From contig NZ_RBWX01000008.1 in NCBI RefSeq assembly GCF_003634215.1, positions 434,001 to 498,000 on the forward strand: a stretch of DNA of 64,000 nucleotides, read 5' to 3'. The notes beneath the pieces were generated by a model. It was not told the origin of the DNA, made no database searches, and was given only the letters and a program-made list of their open reading frames with translations. Of the stretch, positions 17,377 to 27,201 are shown piece after piece; positions within the stretch are counted from its first letter, which is position 1, and every line of letters starts with the position of its first letter. The position numbers and the translations under genes are program-made. Source of the stretch: Sphingosinicella microcystinivorans. Its GTDB lineage: Bacteria; Pseudomonadota; Alphaproteobacteria; Sphingomonadales; Sphingomonadaceae.

Positions 17377-18356
17377 ACACGGCGGGCGACATGGCAGGCC
17401 CGCTGATGATTTTCGGCAGCCCCCGATCGGGCACGACCTGGGTCGGCTCGCTGTTCGATTCGCATCCCCGGACGCTCTACCTTCACGAGCCGGACGTCAT
17501 CGAGAAGGAACCGCGGCTTCCGTTCGTGCCCTACGGCGATCTTCCGGCCGATATCGACCGGATCACACGTGACTACTTCGAGCGGCTGGCCCACAACCGC
17601 TCGCTGCGCAGCGTCCACACGCCGACGCTATTTCCCAAAAGCTACCGCAGCGGCATCGCCGATCAGGCGCGCGCCGCGATCGTCCGCGCACTGCGCGCGG
17701 TCGATGCCGTGCTCCCCGCCGTGGGCCGCAGCCGCAACCTTCAGGTGCCCGATCTCACGAACGCGGGCGAAACGCCGTACCTCGTCATGAAGTCGGTCGA
17801 TTCGATCCCGCGCCTCCCCGTGTTCGCGCGCGCGCTCCCGGGCGTGAAGTTCATCTACATCGTGCGCCACCCCTGCGGCGTCGTGTCCTCGAAGCTGCGC
17901 GGCGCCGAGCTCGGCAAGATGGGCGCGGCGACGCTCTATTCGGATGTGCTGGCGCTGCCGCCCGCCCGCGCCGCCGGGCTCGACAAGGCACGCGCCGATG
18001 CGATGACGGATATCGAGAAGCTGGCGTGGGATTGGCTCATCACGAATGAGTGGGTCCACAGCGAGATCGCCGAGCTCCCCAACGTCTACACGCTCGTCTA
18101 CGACCGGCTCGCGGCGAACCTCGACCCCGAGGCCGCGTCGATGTTCGACTGGGCGGGGCTGGACCGCCCGACGCAGGTGCAGGCCTATTTCGATCGTCTG
18201 CGCGGCTTCGATGGCACCGGCGACCGCTATTTCAGCCTCAACCAGAACCCGGCAAAGTCCGCCGCGAAATGGCGGCAGGAACTGAACGCCGAGGCGCAGG
18301 AAACCGTCGGTGCGATCGTTGCGGGTTCCAGCGTCGGCAAGCTCTTCGGCTACTGA
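17373..18356 (+). CDS. Sulfotransferase family protein
   Basis: A 327-residue PAPS-dependent sulfotransferase-like protein. The 5'-phosphosulfate loop is [14 protein letters not shown] (about residues 13-26), and the 3'-phosphate region is [14 protein letters not shown] (about 151-164). The acceptor is unknown. A GTG start at 17373 overlaps the purQ stop (GTGA); an ATG at 17391 is an alternative. Sitting directly behind purQ, it may be expressed with purines although no functional link is obvious. The C-terminus overlaps the converging kinase-like gene by seven bases. Confidence 0.85.
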   Translation: MNTAGDMAGPLMIFGSPRSGTTWVGSLFDSHPRTLYLHEPDVIEKEPRLPFVPYGDLPADIDRITRDYFERLAHNRSLRSVHTPTLFPKSYRSGIADQARAAIVRALRAVDAVLPAVGRSRNLQVPDLTNAGETPYLVMKSVDSIPRLPVFARALPGVKFIYIVRHPCGVVSSKLRGAELGKMGAATLYSDVLALPPARAAGLDKARADAMTDIEKLAWDWLITNEWVHSEIAELPNVYTLVYDRLAANLDPEAASMFDWAGLDRPTQVQAYFDRLRGFDGTGDRYFSLNQNPAKSAAKWRQELNAEAQETVGAIVAGSSVGKLFGY

Positions 18357-19390
18357 ACGCCGCTCGGACGGCTGCCCGGCCAACCCGCGATCAGCGTTTC
18401 CAAGCCTGCATACAGATCTGCGTCCGCCCCCGTGAGCAGGCGCTTCGCGCGCGTGCGAATCTCGGTGCGGTCCGGCTCGTCCGTCAGATACGGCGCGGGT
18501 GACTTGCCGTCGACGCGCGCCAGCAGCAGCGCCGCCGTGAGCGCCCCTGCGCGCCGCATCAGCGCATCAGCATCCTCCCAGGCGATGCCCGCACGATAGG
18601 CCTGCGCCATTTGCGTGGCGGACGCCGTCAGCGCCACCGCGTGCGGCCTCAGCCACACCGCCTTCAGCAGAAGATGCGTGGTGCAGAACGCAAGGTCGAA
18701 TGCCGGATCGCCATACACCGCGCATTCGGCATCCAGAAACACGGGGCCACCGGGACCGGCGAGGATGTTCTTAGGGCTGACATCGCCGTGGACGAGCGCG
18801 ACATGCCGCGCTTCGAGATCGGCCGCGAGCGCCCTGAGACGCGGCGCGACCCCCGCATCGTGCTGTGCGACATGGAGCAGGAAGGGCTCGACGCGCAGCG
18901 CATGAAACATCGCGCCCGTATCGAAATCGGCCGCGATCGCGGGGTCGTTTGCGGTCGCGGCATGAATGCCGACGAGCGCTTCGCCGACCTTCGCGGCGAA
19001 GCCCGGATCGACACGCCCGGCGATGAGTTCGTCCTTCCAGACCGGGTGCTGCGCCGGCTCCAGAAAGCGCATCGCGAACAGATGCTCTTCGGGCACTTCG
19101 GCGACGATCGTGGGGACGATTCCGGGTGCGAACGCGCCGACGCGCCGCAGCCAGCGCACCTCGCTCTCGGCGCGCTCGACGGGCGCGAACCAGTCCGCCT
19201 GCACGCGCAGTTTGGGCAGCGCACGCTTCACGGCGATCGGCCCCGCCGCGGTATCGACGCGCCACACGTCGCACGATACGCCGCCCGAGAGCGGCGTCAT
19301 ACGGGGCACCTCCCCGCGGGCGACAAGTCCGCAGGCGCGCAGGTGTTCGATAACGGTTTCGTCTTGCACGGCGCAGAGGCGTCCTTTCAC
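18350..19390 (-). CDS. Aminoglycoside phosphotransferase (APH)-fold kinase
   Basis: A 346-residue protein kinase-like small-molecule phosphotransferase. The catalytic loop is LVHGDVSPKNIL, the metal-binding segment is VFLDAECAVYGDPAFD, and the nucleotide loop is PLSGGVSCDVWRV with IAVKRAL carrying the ATP Lys. It resembles the methylthioribose kinase/choline kinase side of the family rather than a known resistance enzyme. Substrate unknown. Starts at GTG 19390 or GTG 19366 (AAAGGA upstream of the second). Third gene behind the queuosine transporter and MarR. Confidence 0.85.
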   Translation of the reverse strand: MKGRLCAVQDETVIEHLRACGLVARGEVPRMTPLSGGVSCDVWRVDTAAGPIAVKRALPKLRVQADWFAPVERAESEVRWLRRVGAFAPGIVPTIVAEVPEEHLFAMRFLEPAQHPVWKDELIAGRVDPGFAAKVGEALVGIHAATANDPAIAADFDTGAMFHALRVEPFLLHVAQHDAGVAPRLRALAADLEARHVALVHGDVSPKNILAGPGGPVFLDAECAVYGDPAFDLAFCTTHLLLKAVWLRPHAVALTASATQMAQAYRAGIAWEDADALMRRAGALTAALLLARVDGKSPAPYLTDEPDRTEIRTRAKRLLTGADADLYAGLETLIAGWPGSRPSGVQ

Positions 19391-19412
19391 ACGTTTTCGC
19401 GAAGCTTCGGCG

Positions 19413-19916
19413 CTAAGCTCTCACGTCGCTCAACGTCGGCGCGTCCTTCGCTTCCTCGGCCAGATTGGCGATCACACGGCGCAGCAGCGATTGCAGCGCA
19501 TCCACCTCCGCGTCGGATAGCCCCGCCGTCGCGAGATCATGCACCTCCGCGTTCATCGGCACGAGAACGTCTTCAAGCGCCTTCGCATGGTCCGTGAGGT
19601 GAATATAGATCTTGCGGCGATCGATCTTGCACTTCTCGCGCCGCACCAGCCCTGCCGCCTCAAGGCTTTTCAGCGCAACCACCGTGGTCGGCTCACGCAT
19701 CCCGACGCGCGCGCTGAGTTCGCGCTGCGTAATGCCGTCCTCAAGCCAGAGCTGGCGCAGGAAGCGCCACTGCCCCGCGGAGACGCCATGCTCCAGCGTG
19801 CGCCGCTCGAGCGCGCGCGAAAACGAGCGGAACATCACGCGCGAAAGATAGCCGATGCTGTTCTCCGGCAGCCTGTAATACGCTGCGGGCTGACGCGTGA
19901 CCTTGGGTTTCGACAC
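19413..19916 (-). CDS. MarR family transcriptional regulator
   Basis: A 167-residue winged-helix repressor. The helix-turn-helix is in ITQRELSARVGMREPTTVVALKSLEAAGLVRRE (about residues 62-94) and the wing follows as KCKIDRRKIYIHLTDHAKAL. GTG start with GGAGAG nine bases upstream. Located between the queuosine-precursor transporter (24 bp) and the APH-like gene (22 bp), it could regulate this operon. The effector is unknown. Confidence 0.93.
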   Translation of the reverse strand: MSKPKVTRQPAAYYRLPENSIGYLSRVMFRSFSRALERRTLEHGVSAGQWRFLRQLWLEDGITQRELSARVGMREPTTVVALKSLEAAGLVRREKCKIDRRKIYIHLTDHAKALEDVLVPMNAEVHDLATAGLSDAEVDALQSLLRRVIANLAEEAKDAPTLSDVRA

Positions 19917-19940
19917 CGTAAAACTCTCCCTGTGCCGGTG

Positions 19941-20684
19941 CTACACGCTCGCCTTGAAGGGCGTGAAATCGGTCTTGCGGTCGTAGACGTCGAGACCTTC
20001 GCGCCGCTTCAGGAAGCCGACCACCGCATAGGTTACGGGCGTCAGGATCGCTTCCCAGCTTACTTTCAGCACCCACTGCGTGATGAGCACCTTCAGCACA
20101 AGGTCGTTCGTCCAGCCCGCCGCGCCGAGGAAAGCGAGCGGATAGAAGATCAGGCTGTCGACGCCCTGCCCCGCCACAGTGCTGCCGATCGTGCGCGTCC
20201 ACAGGTGCTTGCCCCCCGTCCACACCTTCATCTTTGCCATCACGTAGGAGTTGGTGAACTCGCCCGCCCAGAAGGCGACGATGCTGGCGAAGACGATGCG
20301 CGGCACCTGCCCGAACACCGCCTCATAGCTCGCCTGTCCGGTCCAATCGGCGGCGGGCGGCAGCGCCACCACCACCCATGCCATGAACGCCATGAAAATG
20401 AGCGCGGCGAACCCCGCCCAGATGCAGCGCCGCGCCCGCGCGTAGCCGTAAACCTCCGTGAGCACGTCGCCGAGCACGTAGCCCACGGGGAAGAACAATA
20501 TGCCCGCGCCGAACGGCCAGTCGCCGATGCCGGGGAGGTCGACCACCGCCACCTTCCCCGCGCCGAGCACGTTCGACAGCAGAAGGATGGTGACGAACGC
20601 CGCCATCACGAAATCGAAGTAGCGCAGCGGCCGCCCGTGCAGCGACTCCGCCTCCACGGCGCGGGGCGTATGCGCGCTGTTCAC
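19941..20684 (-). CDS. yhhQ: Queuosine precursor transporter
   Basis: A 247-residue integral membrane protein of the YhhQ/VUT-1 family that imports queuosine precursors (preQ0/preQ1). It has about six membrane helices with the family segments GDVLTEVYGYARARRCIWAGF, FAGEFTNSY-like FWAGEFTNSYVMAKMK and STVAGQGVDSLIFYPLAFLG. I choose the GTG at 20684 because GGAGAA lies six bases before it. The in-frame ATG at 20717 lacks a ribosome site and shares its bases with the divergent polymerase start. Confidence 0.92.
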   Translation of the reverse strand: MNSAHTPRAVEAESLHGRPLRYFDFVMAAFVTILLLSNVLGAGKVAVVDLPGIGDWPFGAGILFFPVGYVLGDVLTEVYGYARARRCIWAGFAALIFMAFMAWVVVALPPAADWTGQASYEAVFGQVPRIVFASIVAFWAGEFTNSYVMAKMKVWTGGKHLWTRTIGSTVAGQGVDSLIFYPLAFLGAAGWTNDLVLKVLITQWVLKVSWEAILTPVTYAVVGFLKRREGLDVYDRKTDFTPFKASV

Positions 20685-20708
20685 AGTTTGTTCTCCATGC
20701 GCTACACT
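20680..20708 (+). promoter_or_regulatory. Promoter of the Y-family polymerase, predicted leaderless
   Basis: TTCACA (20680-20685), 17 bp, TACACT (20703-20708), ending seven bases before the ATG at 20716. It overlaps the 5' end of the divergent transporter gene. Confidence 0.35.
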
Positions 20709-20715
20709 CCCGCTC

Positions 20716-21978
20716 ATGCGCCCCGATTCGCTGCTCCGCTGGCTGTTTCTCGATCTGAACAGCTATTTCGCCAGTGTCGAGCAGCAGTTGCAGCCGGCAC
20801 TGCGCGGTAAGCCCGTCGTCGTCGCGCCGGTGGATACGGACACGACAAGCGCCATCGCCGCGAGCTATGAAGCAAAGGCCTTCGGCATCCGCACCGGCAC
20901 GCCGATCTGGGAAGCGAAGCGCCTTTGCCGCGACCTCATCGTCACCCCCGCGCGCCACAGCGCCTATGTGGAATACCATAACCGCATCGTCGCGGAGGTG
21001 GACCGGCACATCCCCGTCACAAAGGTCTGCTCGATCGACGAGGTCGCCTGCCGCCTGATGGACAATGAGAACGACCCGGCGTTCGTCCGCGATCTCGCGC
21101 GGCGCATCAAGGCGGGCATCGCCGCGAACGTCGGCGAATATCTCAAATGCTCGATCGGCGTCGCGCCGACGCGCCTCGTCGCCAAGATCGCCTGCGACAT
21201 GCAGAAGCCCGACGGCCTTACTGTTATCGAGGCGCACGAGCTGCCGGAGCGGCTCTACGCCCTCAAACTCACCGACATCCCCGGCATCGGCCGCAAGATG
21301 GAACGGCGCCTCGCCATAAAGGGCGTGCTCACGATCCGCGACCTCATCGCGCGCGGCCCGAAGCGCGCCGGAGAGGCATGGGGCGCGGTGAACGGCGACC
21401 GGCTGTGGTGGACACTCACCGGCCACGAGGTGCCCGACGTCGAGACCCAGCACCGCTCGATCGGCCACAGCCAGGTGCTCTCGCCCGCGAAGCGCGACCC
21501 CGTCGCCGCGCTCGCCACGGCGCGCCGCCTGTGCCTGAAGGCCGCGAGCCGCCTCCGCCGCGAAGGCTATGCCGCGCGCAGCCTGCTGCTCCACGCCCGG
21601 CTCGAGGACGACGGCAAGTTCGGCGCGCACCAGCGCCTGCCGATGACGCAGGACAGTTTCAGCTTCCTGCGCACGCTCGAAGCGCTCTGGCCCCGCCTCG
21701 CGGCGCAGAAGCAGCGCATCCGCATGGTCGGCGTCACGCTCGCAGAGATCGCGCCCGCCGGCCACGAACAGGGCGCCCTCTTCGATCGCGACGATATCGA
21801 CCACGCGCTCGCCCGCGAGGCGCGCGGCCTCCGCCTCAGCGAGGCGATGGACAAGGCGAACGCGAAGTTCGGCCGCAACGCCGTCACGCTCGGGCCGCTG
21901 ATCGGTGGCCGCATCGACCAGGTCGGCGCGAAGATCGCCTTCCACCGCATCCCCGACATGGCGGAGTTCCACGAATAG
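20716..21978 (+). CDS. Y-family DNA polymerase (DinB-like)
   Basis: A 420-residue translesion polymerase. Catalytic residues are in [12 protein letters not shown] (about 11-22) and CSIDEV (about 103-108), with helix-hairpin-helix [12 protein letters not shown] downstream and a little-finger domain in the C-terminal third. QGALF near residue 355 looks like a beta-clamp binding motif. CSIDE instead of the usual YSIDE differs from classical DinB, so the exact subfamily is uncertain. No Shine-Dalgarno; the ATG overlaps a minus-strand ATG as CATG. Confidence 0.9.
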   Translation: MRPDSLLRWLFLDLNSYFASVEQQLQPALRGKPVVVAPVDTDTTSAIAASYEAKAFGIRTGTPIWEAKRLCRDLIVTPARHSAYVEYHNRIVAEVDRHIPVTKVCSIDEVACRLMDNENDPAFVRDLARRIKAGIAANVGEYLKCSIGVAPTRLVAKIACDMQKPDGLTVIEAHELPERLYALKLTDIPGIGRKMERRLAIKGVLTIRDLIARGPKRAGEAWGAVNGDRLWWTLTGHEVPDVETQHRSIGHSQVLSPAKRDPVAALATARRLCLKAASRLRREGYAARSLLLHARLEDDGKFGAHQRLPMTQDSFSFLRTLEALWPRLAAQKQRIRMVGVTLAEIAPAGHEQGALFDRDDIDHALAREARGLRLSEAMDKANAKFGRNAVTLGPLIGGRIDQVGAKIAFHRIPDMAEFHE

Positions 21979-22018
21979 GCGCTGGAACCGCGCGCGCCGC
22001 CTCGCTATGAGCGCGGCC

Positions 22019-24184
22019 ATGACCGATATCATCACGCCCGAGATCGTCGCCGAACACGGCCTGACGCCAGACGAGTACGAAACCATCCTCGCTGCGATGG
22101 GCCGCACGCCCAACCGCACCGAGCTTGGCATCTTCTCGGTGATGTGGTCGGAGCACTGCTCCTACAAATCGAGCCGCATCCACCTGAAGACGCTGCCCAC
22201 CGAGGCGCCGTGGGTGATCTGCGGCCCTGGCGAGAACGCGGGCATCATCGACATCGGCGACGGCGACGCCGCCATCTTCAAGATGGAAAGCCACAACCAC
22301 CCCTCGTTCATCGAGCCGTATCAGGGCGCGGCGACGGGCGTCGGCGGCATCCTGCGCGACGTGTTCACGATGGGCGCGCGGCCTGTGGCGAACATGAACG
22401 CGCTGCGCTTCGGCGCGCCCGATCACGCGAAGACGCGCCACCTCGTCGCGGGCGTCGTCCACGGCATCGGCGGCTACGGCAACTGCGTGGGCGTGCCCAC
22501 CGTGGGCGGCGAGGTGAACTTCCACCCGGCCTACAACGGCAACATCCTTGTGAACGCCATGACGGTGGGCGTCGCGAAGACCGACAAGATCTTCTATTCG
22601 GCCGCCGCGGGCATCGGCAATCCGGTGGTCTACGTCGGCTCCAAGACCGGCCGCGACGGCATCCACGGCGCCACGATGGCGTCGGCCGAATTCACGGACG
22701 ATTCGGAAGAGAAGCGCCCCACCGTTCAGGTCGGCGACCCCTTCACCGAAAAGCTCCTCATCGAAGCCTGCCTCGAACTCATGGCGTCGGACGCGATCGT
22801 CGCGATTCAGGACATGGGCGCCGCGGGCCTCACCTCCTCGTCGGTCGAGATGGCCTCGAAGGGCGGCGTCGGCCTCGAGCTCAACCTCGACGCCGTGCCC
22901 TGCCGCGAAACCGGCATGGTGCCCTATGAGATGATGCTCTCCGAAAGCCAGGAGCGCATGCTGATGATCCTGAAGCCGGGCCGCGAGGCCGAGGCCGAAG
23001 CGATCTTCCGCAAGTGGGAGCTCGATTTCGCCGTGATCGGCACGGTGACGGAAACCGGCCGCCTCGTCCTCACGTTCAAGGGCGAAACCGCCGCCGACAT
23101 CCCGCTCGCGCCCCTTGCGGACAAGGCGCCGCTCTACGACCGCCCGCACGTCGAAACGCCGAAGCGCGCACCGCTCGCTGACGTGCCCGAAAGCGCCGAC
23201 CTCACCGCCGATCTCATGACGCTCGTCGGCTCGCCGGACATCGCCAGCCGCCGCTGGGTGTGGGAGCAGTACGACCACATGGTCGGCGCCGACACCGTGC
23301 AGCGCCCGGGCGGCGATTCGGCGGTCGTGCGCGTCCACGGCACGCAGAAGGGCCTCGCCATCACGACGGACTGCACCCCGCGTTACTGCTTCGCGGACCC
23401 GTTCGAGGGCGGCAAGCAGGCGGTCGCCGAAGCCTACCGCAACCTCTCGGCAGTGGGCGCGACGCCGCTCGCCATCACCAACTGCCTCAACTTCGGCAAC
23501 CCGCAGCGCCCCGAGATCATGGGCCAGTTCGTCGGCTGCGTCTCCGGCATGGGCGCGGCGTCGAAGGCGCTCGACTTCCCCGTCGTCTCGGGCAACGTCA
23601 GCCTCTACAACGAGACGAACGGCGTCGGCATCCTCCCCACCCCCGCCATCGGCGGCGTCGGCCTGCTGAAGGACTACACAAAAAGTGCCACCATCGCCTT
23701 CAAGGCCGCAGGCGAGCCGATCTGGCTCGTCGGCACGCGCGCTGAAGGCCACCTCGGCCAGTCGATCTGGCTCCGCGAAATCCACGGCCGCGAAGACGGC
23801 CCGCCGCCCCCGGTCGATCTCGCTGCCGAGCGCAAGGCAGGCGAATACGTCCGCAAGCTCATCGCAGAGGGCAAGGCAACCGCCGTCCACGACATCTCCG
23901 ACGGCGGCCTCCTCGTCACCATCGCCGAAATGGCGCTCGCAGGCGGCACCGGCGCGACGCTCGACGCCCTCACCACCGCCGAGGCCTTCGGCGAAGATCA
24001 AGGCCTCTACGTCGTCACGGCACCCGAAGACACGCTGGACGGCACGGCAGTGCCGGTGAAGCGCATTGGCACGACCGGCGGCGACGCCGTCACCGTGGGC
24101 AGCGCCTCCGTCAGCCTCGCCGCACTCCGCGACGCTTATGAGGGCTTCTTCCCGACGCTGATGGGGCGGGATAGCGCCGTCTAA
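22019..24184 (+). CDS. purL: FGAM synthase large subunit PurL
   Basis: A 721-residue small-type PurL, the ATP-dependent synthase core that works with PurS and Pur[15 protein letters not shown] near residue 40, the Gly-rich [23 protein letters not shown] and the repeated half-domain [35 protein letters not shown] are typical. The ATG at 22019 gives [15 protein letters not shown], the family start; ATG 22007 is four codons upstream. TATGAG ends seven bases before the ATG and no ribosome site is seen, so it may be leaderless. It is 5 kb away from purQ. Confidence 0.97.
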   Translation: MTDIITPEIVAEHGLTPDEYETILAAMGRTPNRTELGIFSVMWSEHCSYKSSRIHLKTLPTEAPWVICGPGENAGIIDIGDGDAAIFKMESHNHPSFIEPYQGAATGVGGILRDVFTMGARPVANMNALRFGAPDHAKTRHLVAGVVHGIGGYGNCVGVPTVGGEVNFHPAYNGNILVNAMTVGVAKTDKIFYSAAAGIGNPVVYVGSKTGRDGIHGATMASAEFTDDSEEKRPTVQVGDPFTEKLLIEACLELMASDAIVAIQDMGAAGLTSSSVEMASKGGVGLELNLDAVPCRETGMVPYEMMLSESQERMLMILKPGREAEAEAIFRKWELDFAVIGTVTETGRLVLTFKGETAADIPLAPLADKAPLYDRPHVETPKRAPLADVPESADLTADLMTLVGSPDIASRRWVWEQYDHMVGADTVQRPGGDSAVVRVHGTQKGLAITTDCTPRYCFADPFEGGKQAVAEAYRNLSAVGATPLAITNCLNFGNPQRPEIMGQFVGCVSGMGAASKALDFPVVSGNVSLYNETNGVGILPTPAIGGVGLLKDYTKSATIAFKAAGEPIWLVGTRAEGHLGQSIWLREIHGREDGPPPPVDLAAERKAGEYVRKLIAEGKATAVHDISDGGLLVTIAEMALAGGTGATLDALTTAEAFGEDQGLYVVTAPEDTLDGTAVPVKRIGTTGGDAVTVGSASVSLAALRDAYEGFFPTLMGRDSAV

Positions 24185-24215
24185 ACAGCGCATCACGCCC
24201 GAAAGGAGGCGTAGG

Positions 24216-24641
24216 ATGGAAACGCTGGCCGGTGGCTGTCATTGCGGCAATCTGGGCCTTGCGGTCGCGCTCACCGCTTCGGCGGGAGACTACGTGCCGC
24301 GCGTTTGCGATTGCGATTTCTGCTGCAAGCACGGCGCATCCTATGTTTCGGATCCTGACGGCAGGCTTGAGATCAAGGTCCGCGATCCGCAGCTTCTAGG
24401 ACGGTACAGGCAAGGCAGCGGCGCGGCTGAAATGCTCGTCTGCCGCAACTGCGGTGTTCTCGTCGGCGCTGTCTATCGCGAAGGCGATACGTTGCTCGGC
24501 GTGGCCAACGTCCGCGCTCTGGACGCTGGCTCCACGTTCGCGGCCGCGCAGCCGGCCTCTCCTCAACGCCTTGGCAGAGAGGAAAAGGTCGACCGCTGGA
24601 AAGCCATCTGGTTCGCCGACGTCACGATCGCCGCACCGTGA
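24216..24641 (+). CDS. GFA/CENP-V family zinc protein
   Basis: A 141-residue protein with the Mss4-like fold of glutathione-dependent formaldehyde-activating enzymes. Zinc ligands are visible as GCHCG (residues 7-11), CDCDFCCKHG (about 32-41) and CRNCG (about 73-77). Whether it acts on formaldehyde is unproven for most members. A strong AAAGGAGG precedes the ATG. It lies 31 bp after purL and converges on the P1 peptidase. Confidence 0.9.
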   Translation: METLAGGCHCGNLGLAVALTASAGDYVPRVCDCDFCCKHGASYVSDPDGRLEIKVRDPQLLGRYRQGSGAAEMLVCRNCGVLVGAVYREGDTLLGVANVRALDAGSTFAAAQPASPQRLGREEKVDRWKAIWFADVTIAAP

Positions 24642-24662
24642 AGCCTGCGTCTGCGTGACCCC

Positions 24663-25853
24663 TCACTTCGCGGCAGCGAGCCGCCTGTACTTCTTCAAAA
24701 TCGCCCGCAGTTCCGCGTGCGGCAGGCGCTGGATGGTGTAGCCGTTGACGCCGGTCAGCGTGTCCGCTGCCACCAGCACGTTGGTGATCGCCTCTTCGGT
24801 CGCCTGCGTCGCCGCTTCGAAGATCAGCGTCAGCTTGTCGTTGGGCATCGTCTCGACGCTGATGACATTGCCGCCCACGCTCTGCACATTTGCGTTCGCG
24901 GTCGAGAAAGCGACGAAGATGTCGCCTGAGCCGTTGCTGCCCGCGTCGCCCATGCGGCCCATGCCCGCCGCCGCGCGCTTGGCGAGGCGCTTCAGCTGAT
25001 GCGGCAGCATCGGTGCATCCGTTGCCATCACCACGATGATTGAGCCGTCTCCCGGCGCGACGCCGTTATTCGTCGCCGCCGCCGTTTGCGTCCCGCGTGT
25101 TTCGGGGAGGTACTTGCCCGCGAGTTCCTCGCCCACCGGCGCACCCGCCACGCGCAGCCACGGCCGCATGCCGAAGTTGCACTGCACGAGCACGCCGACC
25201 GTGTAGCTCTTGCCATCCATTTCGACCACGCGCGAGGCCGTGCCCGTGCCGCCCTTGAAGCCGAAGCACTGCATCCCGACGCCGCCGCCGACATTGCCCT
25301 CGGCGACCGGGCCGGATGCCGCGGTCTGGATCGCGCGCAGCGCGTGCTCGGGCTTCACGTGGAAGCCGTTGATGTCGTTCAGCATACCGTCGTAGGTTTC
25401 GGCCACCACCGGCGTGAACCACGCCCCCGGCCATTTCACGTCCGCAAGCCACCCCACCACCGCATCGCGCACCACGCCGACGCTGTGCGTGTTGGTGATC
25501 ATCATCGGCCCGTCGAAATAGCCGCGCTCCTCCAGCCACACCGTGCCGGTCATCTCCCCGGCGGCGTTGCTGGTTTCCCAGCCCGCGTACACGGGCGTGC
25601 GAGACTCCTTGCCGCGCGGCAGCACGGCGGTCACGCCCGTGCGCACCGGCCCCTTGCCGCGTTCCAGCTTGCCCTCGCCCGAAATCAGGCTGACGTAACC
25701 GACCTCGACCCCCGCAACATCGGTGATCGCATTGTTCGCGCCCGGCTTCCCGGCAAACGGCACGCCGAGATCCCGCGCGCGCGGCCCCTCCGCACTCGCC
25801 GCGCCCGCCAGAAGCATGCCCGCGATGATCGCCGGGAATTTCAGATAGTGCAT
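24663..25853 (-). CDS. P1 family aminopeptidase (DmpA/BapA type), exported
   Basis: A 396-residue Ntn-hydrolase precursor with a signal peptide (cleavage after ASA, about residue 21). Self-cleavage is expected before Ser271 in APGDGSIIVVMATDAP, which would become the N-terminal nucleophile of the beta chain. DLGVPFAGKPGANNAITDVAGVEVG, NTHSVGVVRDAV and GNVGGGVGMQCFGFKGG are family blocks. Members act as L-aminopeptidase D-amidase/esterases or beta-peptidyl aminopeptidases; the best-known beta-peptidases come from sphingomonads. Substrate is inferred only. Confidence 0.92.
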   Translation of the reverse strand: MHYLKFPAIIAGMLLAGAASAEGPRARDLGVPFAGKPGANNAITDVAGVEVGYVSLISGEGKLERGKGPVRTGVTAVLPRGKESRTPVYAGWETSNAAGEMTGTVWLEERGYFDGPMMITNTHSVGVVRDAVVGWLADVKWPGAWFTPVVAETYDGMLNDINGFHVKPEHALRAIQTAASGPVAEGNVGGGVGMQCFGFKGGTGTASRVVEMDGKSYTVGVLVQCNFGMRPWLRVAGAPVGEELAGKYLPETRGTQTAAATNNGVAPGDGSIIVVMATDAPMLPHQLKRLAKRAAAGMGRMGDAGSNGSGDIFVAFSTANANVQSVGGNVISVETMPNDKLTLIFEAATQATEEAITNVLVAADTLTGVNGYTIQRLPHAELRAILKKYRRLAAAK

Positions 25854-25941
25854 GTCACGTCCCCTGCCCTCGATATGGGCAGAGCATAACGCCTTGATCG
25901 CGGAAGGAAACCTGGGCTCCGGCCGTCAGGGTTGTTGGCGG

Positions 25942-26610
25942 CTAGCTGCCGTTCACGCACGCCCGCCGCACCTTCTCATGCTGCGCGCGCGTGGCGCTCT
26001 CGCGGCGGGAGAATTCGGTGCGCAGCGCGTCGGCGCGTCCGGGGGGCTGGCATTGGCGCGCGTAGTTCAGCGCCGCATCCATGAACGTGGGCAGCACGGC
26101 ATTCAGCGCGTCGAAGTTCGCCAGCATCTCCGTGCAGGCGGTTTGCTTGTCCGGGTAGGCCTTGCGCGTATCGAAATTGGAGACCGCCGCCGTGCGCTGC
26201 TGCGCCGCCACAGCCGCTTCACGCAGGGTCTTGCAGACCATGGTTTCGCGGGCGCCTTCGGGGGGCTTGCCGATCACGCTTGCATCGCTGGTGCCGAACT
26301 CGCGTGCCGCGACGCCGCGCAGGTCTTTCACGATGCCGCACTGTTTGAGCACGGCCGTGCCTCCCGGCGCACCGAGATCGACCTTCACCTCGCCGTCCGT
26401 CACCACTGTGGAGCGCGGTGCGCCGTCCAGCGTCCAGTCCACCACCGCGCACTGCTCGGTCGCGGTGCGGATGGTAAGCGTGCTGCCTTCGGTCAGCAAC
26501 TCGGCCCGGCAGCCGCGCACGCGGACGGATGTGTCGCACGAAGGCCCCTCGGCCATCGCAGGCGTGGCCACGAACAAAAGCGCAGCGCAGAGCAGCGTCG
26601 ACCGGATCAT
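25942..26610 (-). CDS. Exported Cys-containing protein of unknown function
   Basis: A 222-residue protein starting MIRSTLLCAALLFVATPAMAEG, a clear signal peptide cleaved near residue 21. The mature part has eight or so cysteines scattered (CDTS, GCRA, EQCAVV, KQCGI, VCKT, ACTE, RQCQ, RACV), suggesting disulfides in the periplasm. A first beta-rich half and a helical second half are likely. I do not recognise the family. The ATG at 26610 follows GGGGGAA; longer in-frame extensions lack a signal. Confidence 0.75.
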   Translation of the reverse strand: MIRSTLLCAALLFVATPAMAEGPSCDTSVRVRGCRAELLTEGSTLTIRTATEQCAVVDWTLDGAPRSTVVTDGEVKVDLGAPGGTAVLKQCGIVKDLRGVAAREFGTSDASVIGKPPEGARETMVCKTLREAAVAAQQRTAAVSNFDTRKAYPDKQTACTEMLANFDALNAVLPTFMDAALNYARQCQPPGRADALRTEFSRRESATRAQHEKVRRACVNGS

Positions 26611-26665
26611 GCCCTGTTCCCCCATCGCTTGCAGATTAACACGCACGGGTTGGTGCGTCTCGCGG

Positions 26666-27109
26666 TCAGATGCGCCCGAAGCTCTGGTTGCCCGCCGCGC
26701 TGCGTATCTCGCCGCGGCGCTGCACGAGCGGATTCGTCTCGCGCTCAAGCACCTCCATCGTGCGGCGGAACAGCGGTTTCAGCCCTGCGACGAGCACGAG
26801 CAGTTCGTCGGGCGCTTCCTGATGTTCCACACAGCGGCGCGCGCCCATTTCGATGCGCTCGGTGAGGTCGCCAAGCGTCATCGCGCCGAACTGGCGGGCT
26901 TCGGATTTCATCGTGTGCGCGGGCATCACCATGCGCGCGGCATTGCCTTCGCGCTGCGCGGCCTCGATCTCGGCGACGGCCTTGGCGCCGTCTTCCCCGA
27001 AATAGGTGATGATCTTGATGAATCCCGCACCCATGGTGGCACGCGTCTTCTCGAAGACCTCGATGTCGACCACCGGCAAACCGGGGTCGGTGATGTCCAG
27101 CTTTTCCAC
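26666..27109 (-). CDS. Hpt (histidine phosphotransfer) domain protein
   Basis: A 147-residue single-domain phosphotransfer protein. The phospho-acceptor is His65 in PAHTMKSEARQFGAMTL, the H-x-x-K-[SG]-x-x pattern of Hpt domains in a four-helix bundle. I start it at the GTG at 27109, since no ATG lies between that point and mid-domain and the upstream frame is antisense-like. No histidine kinase or receiver gene is adjacent, so its relay partners are elsewhere. Confidence 0.8.
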   Translation of the reverse strand: MEKLDITDPGLPVVDIEVFEKTRATMGAGFIKIITYFGEDGAKAVAEIEAAQREGNAARMVMPAHTMKSEARQFGAMTLGDLTERIEMGARRCVEHQEAPDELLVLVAGLKPLFRRTMEVLERETNPLVQRRGEIRSAAGNQSFGRI

Positions 27110-27201
27110 GCGCGCGATCCTTACCTTATTCTGCGCGAGGATTGTCGGGCACGGGGGTAAAGTTTTGGTTTCCGCTGATGCTTGCCGAGGGGTTACGATC
27201 G

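Noticed and set aside
20640-20716. Search for a preQ1 riboswitch upstream of the queuosine transporter
   Set aside because: No aptamer-like hairpin with A-rich tail fits; the start is embedded in the divergent promoter.
21884-24196. 770-codon frame on the strand opposite purL
   Set aside because: Mirror of a high-GC coding sequence; rich in Arg, Ala, Gly and His with no motif, and purL is certain.
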